Shown piece after piece: positions 35,145-44,902 of a stretch of 64,000 nucleotides of DNA (position 1 is the stretch's first letter; each line of letters begins with the position of its first letter). A program made the position numbers and the translations under genes. The DNA is taken from assembly GCF_000191885.1 (NCBI RefSeq), contig NZ_AEWI01000014.1, forward strand, positions 48,084 through 112,083, read 5' to 3'. The notes below the pieces were generated by a model, which did no database searches, had not been told where the DNA came from, and saw nothing but the letters and a program-made list of their open reading frames with translations. This DNA comes from Anaerophaga thermohalophila DSM 12881. Lineage in GTDB: Bacteria > Bacteroidota > Bacteroidia > Bacteroidales > Marinilabiliaceae.

Positions 35145-35239
35145 TTTTGAATGAAGACCTGACTTAAATATTCCTGATAACTTTTGAGTTTCCGGTAGAG
35201 GTGCAACCGGAAAAGAAGAAAAGTTTTATTCAAACTTAC

Positions 35240-35998
35240 ATGGAAATAGAAATCACAACAGATATTTTACAGATTGATCACCCAAAGGCCTTTTCTGAAG
35301 GTCGGATTTTTTTGATTGATAAGCCCTACAGATGGACATCCTTCGACGTAGTGAAAAAGATACGCTCGCGCCTGCAGCATGGATTAAAAATAAAGAAAAT
35401 AAAGGTTGGTCATGCAGGCACATTAGACCCGCTGGCTACTGGTCTGGTTATTGTTTGTACCGGAAAAGCAACAAAAAACATTGACCGGCTGATGGCTGAA
35501 GAAAAGCACTATTTTGCCAAAGTCAAATTCGGGGCTACAACCCCTTCTTTCGATCTTGAAACCGAAGTTGACAGAGAATATCCTTACGCGCATATCAGGA
35601 AAGATGAGATTGAGACTGCTCTGAATCGGTTTTTAGGCGAACAACAGCAAATACCACCCGGGTTCTCGGCCATCAGGATAGATGGCAAACGCGCTTATCA
35701 AATGGCCAGAAAAGGGGAAGAAGTGGAAATGAAGGCCCGGGAAGTGATATTTCACGAATTAAAGTTATTAAACTATCAAAACAGTGAAGCTGAAATCTTT
35801 GTGCGCTGCAGTAAAGGGACCTATATACGCTCTTTTGCCCGCGATCTGGGGATAGCCCTTGGTTCCGGAGCTTATTTGTCCGGTTTGAGACGTACGGTAA
35901 TAGGGAATTATAGTATTGATAAAGCTATGACCATTGAATATTTTGATAATCAGTTTAATATTTTAATAGAAAAATGGAGAAACAACGGACTTATATAA
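35240..35998 (+). CDS. truB: tRNA pseudouridine(55) synthase
   Basis: Forms pseudouridine at U55 in the T loop of nearly all tRNAs. The catalytic aspartate is in GHAGTLDPLATGLVI, preceded by DKPYRWTSFDVVKKIR; KGTYIRSFARDLG is the other conserved element. Start at ATG 35240 gives 252 residues; a GTG at 35201 would extend it. It lacks a long PUA extension, as in many non-proteobacterial forms. queA follows after 184 bp with its own likely promoter. Confidence 0.95.
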   Translation: MEIEITTDILQIDHPKAFSEGRIFLIDKPYRWTSFDVVKKIRSRLQHGLKIKKIKVGHAGTLDPLATGLVIVCTGKATKNIDRLMAEEKHYFAKVKFGATTPSFDLETEVDREYPYAHIRKDEIETALNRFLGEQQQIPPGFSAIRIDGKRAYQMARKGEEVEMKAREVIFHELKLLNYQNSEAEIFVRCSKGTYIRSFARDLGIALGSGAYLSGLRRTVIGNYSIDKAMTIEYFDNQFNILIEKWRNNGLI

Positions 35999-36128
35999 TT
36001 TATTGATTATTGTCGAAGAAAGGCAGTCGTTGTGTGAATCACAAATAACACCCGGGAATTGATGTGAGAGAAAAAATAAGAAAAAATTTTTTGAAACAAA
36101 TTGACGATTCCTGCGTATAAATTAGGCT

Positions 36129-36136
36129 TATTTTTG
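36129..36136 (+). promoter_or_regulatory. Possible -7 box of queA
   Basis: TATTTTTG matches TAnnTTTG, 46 bp before the queA ATG. TTGACG lies at 36101, but the spacing fits neither the Bacteroidota nor the sigma70 pattern exactly. Confidence 0.4.
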
Positions 36137-36182
36137 TGCGAAATTTTGAATTATAAACCATACAAAACTACAAGGCGGCATT

Positions 36183-37232
36183 ATGAAATTGTCAAAGTTT
36201 AAATACAAATTGCCAGAAGAGCTTATTGCATTGCATCCCGCACCTAACCGCGACGAATCGCGTTTGATGGTGGTGCATAAGGACACCGGGAAAATTGAAC
36301 ACAAAATTTTTAAGGACATCATTGATTATTTTAATGAGAAAGATGTTCTTATTTTTAATAATACAAAAGTTTTTCCGGCACGGTTGTATGGGAACAAAGA
36401 AAAAACAGGTGCCGAAATAGAGGTATTCCTGCTTCGTGAATTGAACAAAGAACAACGATTGTGGGACGTGTTGGTGGATCCCGCCAGAAAAATCCGGATT
36501 GGAAACAAACTTTATTTTGGAGAAAATGACACATTGGTAGCAGAAGTTATTGACAACACAACTTCACGTGGCCGTACGCTTCGGTTCCTTTTTGACGGCT
36601 CTTACGAAGAGTTCAAGAAGACGCTTTACAGTCTGGGAGAAACCCCTTTGCCCAAGTTTATTAACCGAAAAGTTGAACCTGAGGACAGAGAACGCTATCA
36701 GACCATTTTTGCCAGGCACGAAGGAGCTGTGGCAGCGCCAACCGCCGGAATGCATTTTAGCCGTGAATTACTGAAACGTTTTGAAATAAAAGGGATCGAC
36801 TTTTCTTATATTACCCTTCATGTTGGCCTTGGCAGTTTCAGGTCTGTCGATGTTGAAGACCTGACCAAGCACAAAATGGATTCGGAACAGATTATTATTC
36901 CGGAGGAATCGGCCCGTATCATTAACAGAGCAAAGGATCAGCGCAGAAGAATTTGTGCGGTTGGAACAACCGTGATGCGAACCATCGAGAGTTCTGTTTC
37001 GACCAACGGACATGTGAATCCTTTTGAGGGATGGACCAATAAATTTATTTTTCCACCGTACGAATTCAGCGTTGCCGATGCAATGGTTTCCAATTTTCAT
37101 CTGCCTTATTCCACGTTGCTCATGATGGTGGCAGCCTTTGGCGGTTATGATTTGATTATGAAAGCATACAAGACAGCCGTAAAAGAGAAATATCGGTTTG
37201 GAACTTATGGCGATGCAATGCTTATTATCTGA
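36183..37232 (+). CDS. queA: S-adenosylmethionine:tRNA ribosyltransferase-isomerase
   Basis: Transfers the ribosyl part of SAM to preQ1 in tRNA, forming epoxyqueuosine. The 349 residues are collinear with Que[48 protein letters not shown] and [11 protein letters not shown], ending [12 protein letters not shown] hairpin terminator follows 20 bp on. queD is at 27.8 kb, so part of the queuosine pathway is encoded in this window. Confidence 0.97.
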   Translation: MKLSKFKYKLPEELIALHPAPNRDESRLMVVHKDTGKIEHKIFKDIIDYFNEKDVLIFNNTKVFPARLYGNKEKTGAEIEVFLLRELNKEQRLWDVLVDPARKIRIGNKLYFGENDTLVAEVIDNTTSRGRTLRFLFDGSYEEFKKTLYSLGETPLPKFINRKVEPEDRERYQTIFARHEGAVAAPTAGMHFSRELLKRFEIKGIDFSYITLHVGLGSFRSVDVEDLTKHKMDSEQIIIPEESARIINRAKDQRRRICAVGTTVMRTIESSVSTNGHVNPFEGWTNKFIFPPYEFSVADAMVSNFHLPYSTLLMMVAAFGGYDLIMKAYKTAVKEKYRFGTYGDAMLII

Positions 37233-37252
37233 TTGCAACGATAAAGAATTAT

Positions 37253-37299
37253 ATCCCCGCATTCTCTTATTTTTGAATGGGGGATTTTTTTATTTTTTT
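37253..37299 (+). terminator. Rho-independent terminator after queA
   Basis: Stem ATCCCC-G-CATTC with GAATGGGGGAT (one bulged G), loop of ten bases, then a T-rich tract. It begins 20 bp after the queA stop. Confidence 0.8.
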
Positions 37300-37347
37300 G
37301 TAACTTTTGCTGTATTATTGGGTAATTTGCTATAACCTTTTAAAGCT

Positions 37348-38208
37348 ATGATAAACATCCTTGTTCCCGTTACATTTACCGATTATTCGGTCAATGCACT
37401 TACTTATGCATTGACCCTCGCCGGTAAATTTCCGTCGAAAATAACTATCTTGCATAGTTTTCCCGAATATGAAGACCTTGAAGAAGAGGCCGCACCCGAC
37501 ATGCCGAACTCCGAGGAGAGCATACGACGAAGGGAACAAGATGCCAGAGACAGGCTGACCGCGCTATGCCAGGCGACCATCAACAAGATGACTACGCTTC
37601 AGGATCGCAATGTTGAGTTGCAAAACAGATTTGAGTTTGGATATCCTGAAGATGTGATTATACAAGTGTGTAAGGAGATGAATTCCGATGTGGTCATTAT
37701 GGGAACCAAAAGTAAAGGGGAAACCATAAAGGAACTGCTCGGAAGTATTACTGCTGATGTAATGAAGAGAGCCGAATCCCCCGTTCTTGCCGTGCCGGCA
37801 AATTCGAAAGTCGACCTCGATAAACTCAGTAAGGTTTTGTTTATTACCGATTTCAGCGACAGCGATTATATTTCCATCCATAAGCTGGTTCGCCTTATTA
37901 CTCCGTTTCATACCGAAATACATGCCATCAGGTTTGTTAATCATAAACCCGATAAAGCAGAAATAAGAAAACAAGAGCAATTCAGAGACTATTGTAAAGC
38001 CACATACCGGAACCACCGGATGAAATTTGGCTTTGAAAAGGGCGAACCGTTTATTCCTGCTCTTGAGAAATATGTTGGTGACAATAATATAGATTTGATC
38101 GCTATGACCAAACGAAAACGCAATATGATTGCGCAATTGTTCAGCCCTGAAATTACGCGTAAAATTCTTTTTCATACCGATATTCCTTTATTGGTATTTC
38201 ATCCCTGA
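37348..38208 (+). CDS. Tandem universal stress protein (two USP domains)
   Basis: Two UspA-like domains of about 140 residues each. The first carries the nucleotide-binding-type loop GTKSKGETIKELLGSIT; the second lacks a clear version, so it may be structural. The N-terminus MINILVPVTFTDYSVNALTYAL is typical. Usp proteins are induced under starvation or stress; exact role unknown. It lies alone between queA and pfkA. Confidence 0.9.
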   Translation: MINILVPVTFTDYSVNALTYALTLAGKFPSKITILHSFPEYEDLEEEAAPDMPNSEESIRRREQDARDRLTALCQATINKMTTLQDRNVELQNRFEFGYPEDVIIQVCKEMNSDVVIMGTKSKGETIKELLGSITADVMKRAESPVLAVPANSKVDLDKLSKVLFITDFSDSDYISIHKLVRLITPFHTEIHAIRFVNHKPDKAEIRKQEQFRDYCKATYRNHRMKFGFEKGEPFIPALEKYVGDNNIDLIAMTKRKRNMIAQLFSPEITRKILFHTDIPLLVFHP

Positions 38209-38285
38209 ACGGGATTGACTTTTGCCTGTTCTTAAAGCAAACCCGGACGAACAGATATATTTACTGAGAACAAACAGCGCTTAAC

Positions 38286-39320
38286 ATGGGAAATAAAAAA
38301 ATGAAAATAGGGATTCTTTCTGCCGGAGGCGATTGTCCCGGTATCAATGCCACCATCAGGGGCATCGGCAAAACAGCTATTGTTGAATACGGGATGGAGG
38401 TGATTGGCATCGCCAATGGTTTTACCGGCCTGCTGGAGAAAGATGTTATTCCGCTGAATGAACAGCTTTTGTCAGGTATTCTCACACTGGGAGGAACCAT
38501 CCTGGGAACTTCCAGAATGAAACCTTTTAAGCAACAGGAAGGAGACATTGTCTCTGATAAACCGCAGCTTATTAAGCAAAACTATAAAGAACTCGGCCTG
38601 GATGCATTGGTTTGTATTGGTGGCAACGGTACCCAGGAAACAGCTAACCTTCTCAGTCGCGAAGGACTTAATGTGGTTGGAATTCCCAAAACCATCGATA
38701 ACGATGTATGGGGGACCGATGTTACTTTCGGATTCGATACGGCACTGCATATTGCCACCGAGGCCATCGACCGGCTTCATACCACGGCCAATTCACACAA
38801 ACGTGTTATGGTGATAGAGGTGATGGGACACCATGCCGGATGGATCGCCCTTCACTCAGGAATTGCAGGAGGTGGAGATGTTATTCTTATACCCGAACTG
38901 GAATATGACATGAACGTTGTTGCCAACTGCCTCATTGAACGCAGCCGAAAAAAGAAGCCTTATTCTATTGTTGTTGTCGGTGAAGGAATTAAAACCGGCA
39001 AAAAGAAAAAAAACGCAGGCGCGTTTATTGCCAAGAAAATACGAAAATTGACCGGTCTCGAAACAAGAGAAACGGTTCTCGGTTATATTCAGAGAGGAGG
39101 AAGTCCGACACCGGCCGACCGGATTCTTGCTACCCGTTATGGTGCTTATGCTGCTCAAATGATCTACGAAGGAAATTTTGGACAAATGGTTGCCATACGT
39201 GGGAATGAGATCATCAGTATCCCGCTGGAAGAAGTTGGCGGTCGTCTGAGGCTGGTCGAACCCGAAAACGGACTGGTGAACAAGGCACGTCACATGGGTG
39301 TTTGTTTCGGTGATCAATAG
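38286..39320 (+). CDS. pfkA: 6-phosphofructokinase (PfkA family, group III-like active site)
   Basis: Phosphorylates fructose 6-phosphate in glycolysis. In 344 residues: SAGGDCPGINATIRG, the catalytic IGGNGTQE (112-116), PKTIDNDVWGTD and GYIQRGGSPTPADR. Position G115 (equivalent of E. coli G104) is ATP-type, whereas K135 in PKTIDND (E. coli G124) is the residue seen in PPi-dependent and group III enzymes. N114 replaces the usual Asp. The cosubstrate is therefore uncertain. It is monocistronic; a worn MITE end follows. Confidence 0.92.
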   Translation: MGNKKMKIGILSAGGDCPGINATIRGIGKTAIVEYGMEVIGIANGFTGLLEKDVIPLNEQLLSGILTLGGTILGTSRMKPFKQQEGDIVSDKPQLIKQNYKELGLDALVCIGGNGTQETANLLSREGLNVVGIPKTIDNDVWGTDVTFGFDTALHIATEAIDRLHTTANSHKRVMVIEVMGHHAGWIALHSGIAGGGDVILIPELEYDMNVVANCLIERSRKKKPYSIVVVGEGIKTGKKKKNAGAFIAKKIRKLTGLETRETVLGYIQRGGSPTPADRILATRYGAYAAQMIYEGNFGQMVAIRGNEIISIPLEEVGGRLRLVEPENGLVNKARHMGVCFGDQ

Positions 39321-39341
39321 AATACCGAAAAGGTCTGATGA

Positions 39342-39361
39342 GTGCGGTCTAAAAAATATAT
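39342..39361 (+). repeat. MITE terminal remnant
   Basis: GAGTGCGGTCTAAAAAATAT resembles the left terminus GAGTGCAGTATAAAAAGC of the MITE family; no right end is seen nearby. Confidence 0.4.
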
Positions 39362-39752
39362 TTAGTACCTTATCTCTAATTTTGTTGTATGTTTTGGCAA
39401 AATATTTATAAATGGCTGCGCCATTTGTACTTTGGATCACTGAATTTGCGCGAATTAACGCGAATTTAGTCGCATCTTTGATGCGACAATCATTTGTGTC
39501 ATTGACAACATCATAATTGATTTTTTAAGGTGTTCTCGAACTCCTTCCAGACGTGTCGATGACGACAAAAAATAATTGCGTAGCAATTAGCTAATCCGAC
39601 AAATTATGACTATAGCTTTTTAGTTATTTTTCGCTCTGGCTTGTCCAGGTTAGGAGTGGCTCATTATCAGATATAAGATAAAGCAAACTTGATAAGGGAT
39701 ATCGTTGTTCCAATGACTCAATGACAAGAATATATGAGCATGTGAGTCCTTT

Positions 39753-39806
39753 TGATAAATCGGAACAGGCTATTCGGCCAATAACTTAGACTAAATTTAT
39801 ACTGAA
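39753..39806 (+). repeat. Terminal module of modular repeat upstream of cysH
   Basis: CAGGCTATTCGGCCAATAAC then TTAGACTAAATTTATACTGA. The cysH ATG is at 39810, just after the module. The block GGCTATTCGGCCAATA is shared with the copy before pbpC. Confidence 0.65.
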
Positions 39807-39809
39807 CTG

Positions 39810-40514
39810 ATGAATAAATCTAAAATTGAAGAACTGAATAAACGATTTCCGGAGAAAGACCCCGCGGAAGTGCTTACCTGGTTCCTTAATGAATATGGAG
39901 ACAGGGTAGCACTCTCGTCAAGTATGGGGGCCGAAGACCAGGTGCTGACTGATATGGTACTGAAAATTAAACCGGATGCCCGCATCTTCACGCTGGATAC
40001 CGGGAGATTATTTCCGGAAACTTACGACCTGATTGACCGTACCAATAAAAAATACAATATCAAGATTGAAGTGCTGTTCCCCGATTACAAACAGGTGGAA
40101 GAAATGGTCAACGCCAAAGGAATCAATCTTTTTTACGAAAGCATTGAAAATCGTAAGCGTTGTTGCCATATCCGAAAGATAGAACCGTTAAAACGTGTTT
40201 TTAAAACTCTTGACGCCTGGATTTGCGGGCTGCGTGCCGGACAATCGGTGACACGCCAGAATATTCAGGTTGTTGAGTGGGACGATAACAACGGGCTTAT
40301 TAAAGTTAACCCTTTGGCCCGTTGGTCCGAGTCCGAGGTGTGGAACTATATTAAAGAAAACAAGGTTCCTTATAATCCGCTTCACGATAAAGGATATCCC
40401 AGCATTGGTTGCCTGCCCTGTACACGGGCTATTGAGCCATGGGAAGATGTACGAGCCGGTCGATGGTGGTGGGAAAATCCCGAAAGTAAGGAATGCGGTC
40501 TGCACAAACGTTAA
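39810..40514 (+). CDS. cysH: Adenylyl-sulfate (APS) reductase, 4Fe-4S type
   Basis: Reduces activated sulfate to sulfite in assimilation. The cysteine pattern KRCCHIRK and GCLPCTR is the 4Fe-4S signature of APS-using enzymes rather than PAPS reductase, and C-terminal KECGLH carries the redox cysteine. LSSSMGAEDQVLTDM and FTLDTGRLFPETYDL form the nucleotide site. 234 residues. No cysD, cysN or sulfite reductase gene is nearby. A glycosyltransferase gene starts 8 bp after the stop. Confidence 0.92.
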   Translation: MNKSKIEELNKRFPEKDPAEVLTWFLNEYGDRVALSSSMGAEDQVLTDMVLKIKPDARIFTLDTGRLFPETYDLIDRTNKKYNIKIEVLFPDYKQVEEMVNAKGINLFYESIENRKRCCHIRKIEPLKRVFKTLDAWICGLRAGQSVTRQNIQVVEWDDNNGLIKVNPLARWSESEVWNYIKENKVPYNPLHDKGYPSIGCLPCTRAIEPWEDVRAGRWWWENPESKECGLHKR

Positions 40515-40522
40515 CCTTTCGA

Positions 40523-41413
40523 ATGATTTCTGTATGCGTTCCTGTATATAATGCTGATGTGCGAAGCCTCGCGCATCTTCTTTACAAACAGGCCGGGCAG
40601 TTGGCTGTCCCGGTGGAACTGGTTTTTATTGATGACGGATCCGATGAACATTTCAGGAAAATAAACCAGGAAGTTCATAAATTTGGACGATATATTGAGT
40701 TATATCCCAATATAGGAAGAGCCCGGATCAGGAACCTGTTTTTAAAATATGCTGTGTATAACTATTTGTTGTTTCTGGATTGTGATGCACAAATTATTTC
40801 AAACGATTTCTTGGAGAATTATTTATCGGCCATTCCATCCGATTATGCTGACGTGGTGATTTGCGGGGGCAAGATTTATCCGGATGAAAAGCCGGGACGA
40901 AATCGCCGTTTGCGATGGCGATACGGAATTTTGAAAGAAAGCTTTACGGCAAAGGAACGAAGACGATTTCCGAATCGTTCTTTTATGAGCAATAATTTTT
41001 TGATCAGTCGTCAATTATTGGTTAAATTTCCTTTTGATGAAAGTTTATCGGGATATGGACATGAGGATACACTTTTTGGGTTCAACCTGAAGAAGAATAA
41101 CATCAACATTGTTCATATAGACAATCCTGTTATGAACGGGGAACTGGAAACCAACCAGGAATTTTTGAGCAAGGTTAATCAGAGCCTTTTCAATCTGAAG
41201 AGAACATTGGAAATAACCGGTTATGATCAAAATTATATAAACGATAATAAATTATTGCGGTTTTACTATGGCAACAGATGGATGCGATGTTTATTTATTC
41301 CGGTTCTCGGAATGGTCCATCCGGTGATAAGAATTTTACTTGCCAGAGGGTTTGTCAGCATTTGGTTGTTGAATATTTACAAATACAGGATGTTTGTTAA
41401 ACAAATGCGGTAA
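40523..41413 (+). CDS. Family 2 glycosyltransferase
   Basis: GT-A fold transferase of 296 residues from ATG 40523. The nucleotide-sugar region is MISVCVPVYN and LVFIDDGSD; FLDCDAQI occupies the DxD metal position, and GYGHEDTLFGF is the acceptor-side motif. A hydrophobic C-terminal segment may anchor it to the membrane. Donor and acceptor are unknown. It is close to cysH but functionally unrelated by sequence; acylphosphatase follows after 18 bp. Confidence 0.88.
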   Translation: MISVCVPVYNADVRSLAHLLYKQAGQLAVPVELVFIDDGSDEHFRKINQEVHKFGRYIELYPNIGRARIRNLFLKYAVYNYLLFLDCDAQIISNDFLENYLSAIPSDYADVVICGGKIYPDEKPGRNRRLRWRYGILKESFTAKERRRFPNRSFMSNNFLISRQLLVKFPFDESLSGYGHEDTLFGFNLKKNNINIVHIDNPVMNGELETNQEFLSKVNQSLFNLKRTLEITGYDQNYINDNKLLRFYYGNRWMRCLFIPVLGMVHPVIRILLARGFVSIWLLNIYKYRMFVKQMR

Positions 41414-41431
41414 ACAATAAAGCTGAAACAA

Positions 41432-41713
41432 ATGAAGCGGGTCAGAGTAATAATAAGTGGCAGAGTACAAGGCGTAGGATTTCGCTATTTTGTACAGGAT
41501 AATGCACTTCGCTTTGGGATTAACGGATATGTAAAGAATATGCCGGGAGGGAATGTGGAGATTGATGCAGAAGGAGATGAAGAGCCATTGGAACGTTTTT
41601 TAATGGCATGCAGGCAGGGGCCACCACAGGCAAGAGTTGATGACTTTGTTATTCAGGATGTCCCGGTATATGGATATACCCGCTTTCGCATACGGCATTG
41701 CAACGATATTTGA
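41432..41713 (+). CDS. acyP: Acylphosphatase
   Basis: Hydrolyses carboxyl-phosphate bonds of acylphosphates such as carbamoyl phosphate or 1,3-bisphosphoglycerate. The 93 residues include SGRVQGVGFRYFVQD with the catalytic arginine and NGYVKNMPGGNVEI with the catalytic asparagine. Physiological role is uncertain, as for the family. A MITE terminal remnant separates it from yciI-like. Confidence 0.95.
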   Translation: MKRVRVIISGRVQGVGFRYFVQDNALRFGINGYVKNMPGGNVEIDAEGDEEPLERFLMACRQGPPQARVDDFVIQDVPVYGYTRFRIRHCNDI

Positions 41714-41728
41714 GAATTTTTTGAGTAT

Positions 41729-41748
41729 GAGTGCGGCATAAAAAGCAT
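41729..41748 (+). repeat. MITE terminal remnant between acyP and the YciI gene
   Basis: GAGTGCGGCATAAAAAGCAT, a left terminus of the MITE family without core; it abuts the stop of the minus-strand YciI gene. Confidence 0.5.
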
Positions 41749-41750
41749 CA

Positions 41751-42056
41751 TTAATCCTTTTCATCATAAAAAGTCAGCAGATCTTCAATTTGCTCACAAT
41801 TGTTATCGGGGGAAAATTCAATAATTTGATATTGGCCGATTCGTTTTTTGTAAAAAGGGTCCTGATTCAGTAACGCATGCAGACTCTCAATATCTTGCAG
41901 GCAGGATATAATTACTTCGCCGGTATTGGGGGTTCGTGGGCCTGAGGTGATAATATTGCCCTCTTCCGTTTGTTCTTTAAGGAAGGATTTATGTTGTTGT
42001 TTAACGGCGTTGATTCGGGCATCAGAGCTGCGGTATTGAATCAGGATTACGAACAT
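41751..42056 (-). CDS. YciI-like protein
   Basis: A 101-residue dimeric alpha/beta-barrel domain of the YciI family. The conserved histidine is in QQHKSFL and the aspartate in NQDPFYK, the proposed catalytic pair. SGPRTPNTGEVIIS lines the pocket. No substrate is known for most members. Convergent with acyP and divergent from yfhO-like by 85 bp. Confidence 0.88.
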   Translation of the reverse strand: MFVILIQYRSSDARINAVKQQHKSFLKEQTEEGNIITSGPRTPNTGEVIISCLQDIESLHALLNQDPFYKKRIGQYQIIEFSPDNNCEQIEDLLTFYDEKD

Positions 42057-42141
42057 TGAGCAAAGATTTTCTATATTAAAAGTATATACGAAAATGCATA
42101 ATTAAAGTTTCAGCCGATAGGAAGGCTGCTTCGTAAACTTT

Positions 42142-44688
42142 ATGTATATTTCCGACCCGAAATCACAAAGTATTGTTACGATGGAAATTCAAAAGCTTAG
42201 ACCAACTTTCAGTTTTGCCGGCACCATTGTTTTGTTTGTTATTCTGAGTTTCGTTTACTTCAGTCCCGTCCTGAAGGGATATGAGTTGCCCCAAATGGAT
42301 AATATTCATGCCATCGGGATGTCTCGGGAACTTGTGGAACATGAAGAGGCTACCGGCGAACATTCATTCTGGACCAACTCTATGTTTGGCGGTATGCCGG
42401 CCTATCAGATTAAAGGCGACTCTTCGGCCAACATTTTCAGCTATATCAACCGAATTGTGCGTCTTGGATTGCCTTACTCTACGGTTGCCATTTTGTTTCT
42501 TTACCTTCTGGGCTTTTATGTCCTTCTTCGAAGCATGAAAATGGGGAAGCTATTATCCGTTCTGGGAGCAATAGCTTTCGGATTCGGGTCCTATAACATT
42601 ATCATTATTATTGCCGGGCACATCACCAAGGCTTATGCCATTGCACTGATGGCTCCGGTAATTGCCGGTATTCTGTATACACTCAACAGCAATAAATGGA
42701 AGGGGGCATTTTTTACTGCCTTCACCCTGGGTCTGCATCTTGCCTACAATCATGTGCAGATTACTTACTATCTTTTTATTCTTGTTTTGGTTTTGATGCT
42801 CAGTCGTTTCATCTATGCCTGGAAAGATGGTCAAATCAGGGATTTTCTAATCAGAGCTGCAATCCTGGTTGGAGCCGCACTTTTGGCGGTTTTGCCAAAC
42901 TTGCCACACCTTTTGCCCACATACGAATACGGAAAATTTAGTATCAGGGGGCCTTCCGAATTGGAGTCTTCCACGAAAGAGGGAGAACAGGATACCGGCC
43001 TCGACCGTGATTATGCTTTTGCCTGGAGTTACGGAAAAGCTGAAACGCTGACGCTCATGATTCCCAATGTAATGGGGGGTGCTTCCGAACCTTTGTCAAG
43101 AAATCCACGGGCAATGGAAGAGGTGGACAACAGGCTGAGAGAAATTGTAGGACAACAATCGCAATACTGGGGAAGCAAGCCCTTTACCTCAGGCCCGGTT
43201 TATGTGGGTGCGCTGGTTTGTTTTTTCTTTGTTCTCTCATTGTTTTTCTACAAAGGACGTGAAAAATGGTGGTTGGTTGCCGCAACGATACTTTCCATTA
43301 TCCTGGCATGGGGGGAAAACCTGGAATGGTTTAACTATTTTATGTTCGACCATTTCCCACTCTATAATAAATTCCGGACTGTTGAAATGACGTTGGTGAT
43401 TGCAACGGTCACGATCCCTCTTTTAGGGATGACAGGTTTAAAAAAGATCATTGATAATCCTGCATATATTCGCGAACAGAGCGGTAAGTTTCTTGCTGCT
43501 TTCGGGCTTACCGGTGGCGTTGCATTGATCTTGTACTTATTTCCCGATTTGTTTTTCAGCTTCATGAGCCGGGAAGAAGCAACTGCCCTTGCACAGCAAA
43601 AGCAAAATATGCCCGATCAGGCTGCCCTGATTGATCAGGTGATTATGAACATGAAACAGGCACGCATGGTTTTACTGAAAAACGATGCGTTAAGGTCATT
43701 CTTTTTCATTTTACTCGGGAGCGGCTCTCTTTGGTTGTACACGACCAATCGTGTTTCGAAGAAATACATTCTTCCGGGATTAGTCTTGCTGGTACTTATT
43801 GATTTATGGGGTGTTGACAAACGATATTTGAACAGCGACGACTTTGAAGCGCCCAGGCAGAGTGCCAGCCGGTTTGAGGAGACAAAAGCCGATGCATTTA
43901 TTTTGCAGGACGATGATCCCAACTTCCGGGTTTTTACCATTTACCGCAATCCTTTTACCGAGGTTAATACATCCTATTTTCATAAGTCAATAGGCGGGTA
44001 TCATGGCGCTAAACTACGGATATATCAGGACATCATTGATTATTATCTTCAAAACAACTGGCGTTTGCTCATGGGACATTTCAGAAACGGCGGTTCGGGA
44101 GACGAGGCGTTGGACCTCTTGGCCGGGATGCCGGTTTTGAATATGCTCAATACAAAGTATGTTGTTTATCATCCGGGACAAGAGCCCGTTGAGAACATCC
44201 ATAATTACGGGGATGCCTGGTTTGTTGATAACGTCAAAGTTGTGACTTCAGCCGAAGAAGAGATATCCGGCCTGAAAAATGTGGATTTGCAGAAAACAGC
44301 TGTCATCAGACAGGACCGGCTCGATAATTCCTGGAACTCGTATCAGAATGACAGAGAAGGCGGGAACATTGAGTTAATATCTTATGCACCCGATAAGCTG
44401 ACCTACAAAGTAACATCTCCCGGGAAGAAAGTGGCAGTGTTCAGTGAAATTTATTATCCTGCCGGATGGAATGCTTACATCGACGGAGAGAAAACTGAAA
44501 TAAAAAGAGTGAATTATATCCTTCGGGCTTTAATGATCCCCGATGGGGAGCATACGGTTGAATTTCGTTTTGAACCGTCATCAGTCCATGTGGCCAATAC
44601 CCTTGCCATTTTGGGAGGCCTATTAATCCTTCTTTTTGCCGCTTTCCTGCTGTGGAAATATAAACCCGGCTGGTTTAGAAAGTCTTGA
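42142..44688 (+). CDS. YfhO-like large membrane protein
   Basis: An 848-residue integral membrane protein with about a dozen spans in the first 550 residues (for example GTIVLFVILSFVYFSPVL and SVLGAIAFGFGSYNIIII) and a last one near the C-terminus. The C-terminal soluble part (VFSEIYYPAGWNAYIDG) matches YfhO, a family involved in glycosylation of cell-envelope polymers in Firmicutes. Start ATG 42142 or 42181. Substrate in this organism is unknown. Confidence 0.87.
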   Translation: MYISDPKSQSIVTMEIQKLRPTFSFAGTIVLFVILSFVYFSPVLKGYELPQMDNIHAIGMSRELVEHEEATGEHSFWTNSMFGGMPAYQIKGDSSANIFSYINRIVRLGLPYSTVAILFLYLLGFYVLLRSMKMGKLLSVLGAIAFGFGSYNIIIIIAGHITKAYAIALMAPVIAGILYTLNSNKWKGAFFTAFTLGLHLAYNHVQITYYLFILVLVLMLSRFIYAWKDGQIRDFLIRAAILVGAALLAVLPNLPHLLPTYEYGKFSIRGPSELESSTKEGEQDTGLDRDYAFAWSYGKAETLTLMIPNVMGGASEPLSRNPRAMEEVDNRLREIVGQQSQYWGSKPFTSGPVYVGALVCFFFVLSLFFYKGREKWWLVAATILSIILAWGENLEWFNYFMFDHFPLYNKFRTVEMTLVIATVTIPLLGMTGLKKIIDNPAYIREQSGKFLAAFGLTGGVALILYLFPDLFFSFMSREEATALAQQKQNMPDQAALIDQVIMNMKQARMVLLKNDALRSFFFILLGSGSLWLYTTNRVSKKYILPGLVLLVLIDLWGVDKRYLNSDDFEAPRQSASRFEETKADAFILQDDDPNFRVFTIYRNPFTEVNTSYFHKSIGGYHGAKLRIYQDIIDYYLQNNWRLLMGHFRNGGSGDEALDLLAGMPVLNMLNTKYVVYHPGQEPVENIHNYGDAWFVDNVKVVTSAEEEISGLKNVDLQKTAVIRQDRLDNSWNSYQNDREGGNIELISYAPDKLTYKVTSPGKKVAVFSEIYYPAGWNAYIDGEKTEIKRVNYILRALMIPDGEHTVEFRFEPSSVHVANTLAILGGLLILLFAAFLLWKYKPGWFRKS

Positions 44689-44780
44689 TATTTGTTGAAG
44701 AGAAGCATCCGGCATGGCATGATTTGTGTTTTATTCGATGAAGGGAGTATGATTTTCGTGTTACACGGAATATCTAATAA

Positions 44781-44872
44781 AAAAAGCAATATAATAAAGA
44801 AGGACGTTTTTTGTCAAAATCAAGGCGTATTGAGTTTTTGTGTCTGAGATAACTTATTGTTAATGAGGATTA
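44781..44872 (+). repeat. MITE core type A, partial
   Basis: TTTTTTGTCAAAATCAAGGC then GAGTTTTTGTGTCTGAGATA, matching the inner part of the type A element but with ends lost. In the yfhO-like to S41 gap. Confidence 0.55.
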
Positions 44873-44902
44873 TCAATATAAAATTTGTCTGAGTCATTGA
44901 TT

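Larger units (their letters stand above)
39321..39809. other. Gap between pfkA and cysH
   Basis: 489 bp. Contains the MITE remnant, a perfect 8-bp hairpin GTCGCATC-TTT-GATGCGAC at 39469-39487, a weaker inverted repeat AATTGC-GTA-GCAATT at about 39575, and a modular-repeat end (39753-39806) that leads to cysH. No gene. Confidence 0.55.
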
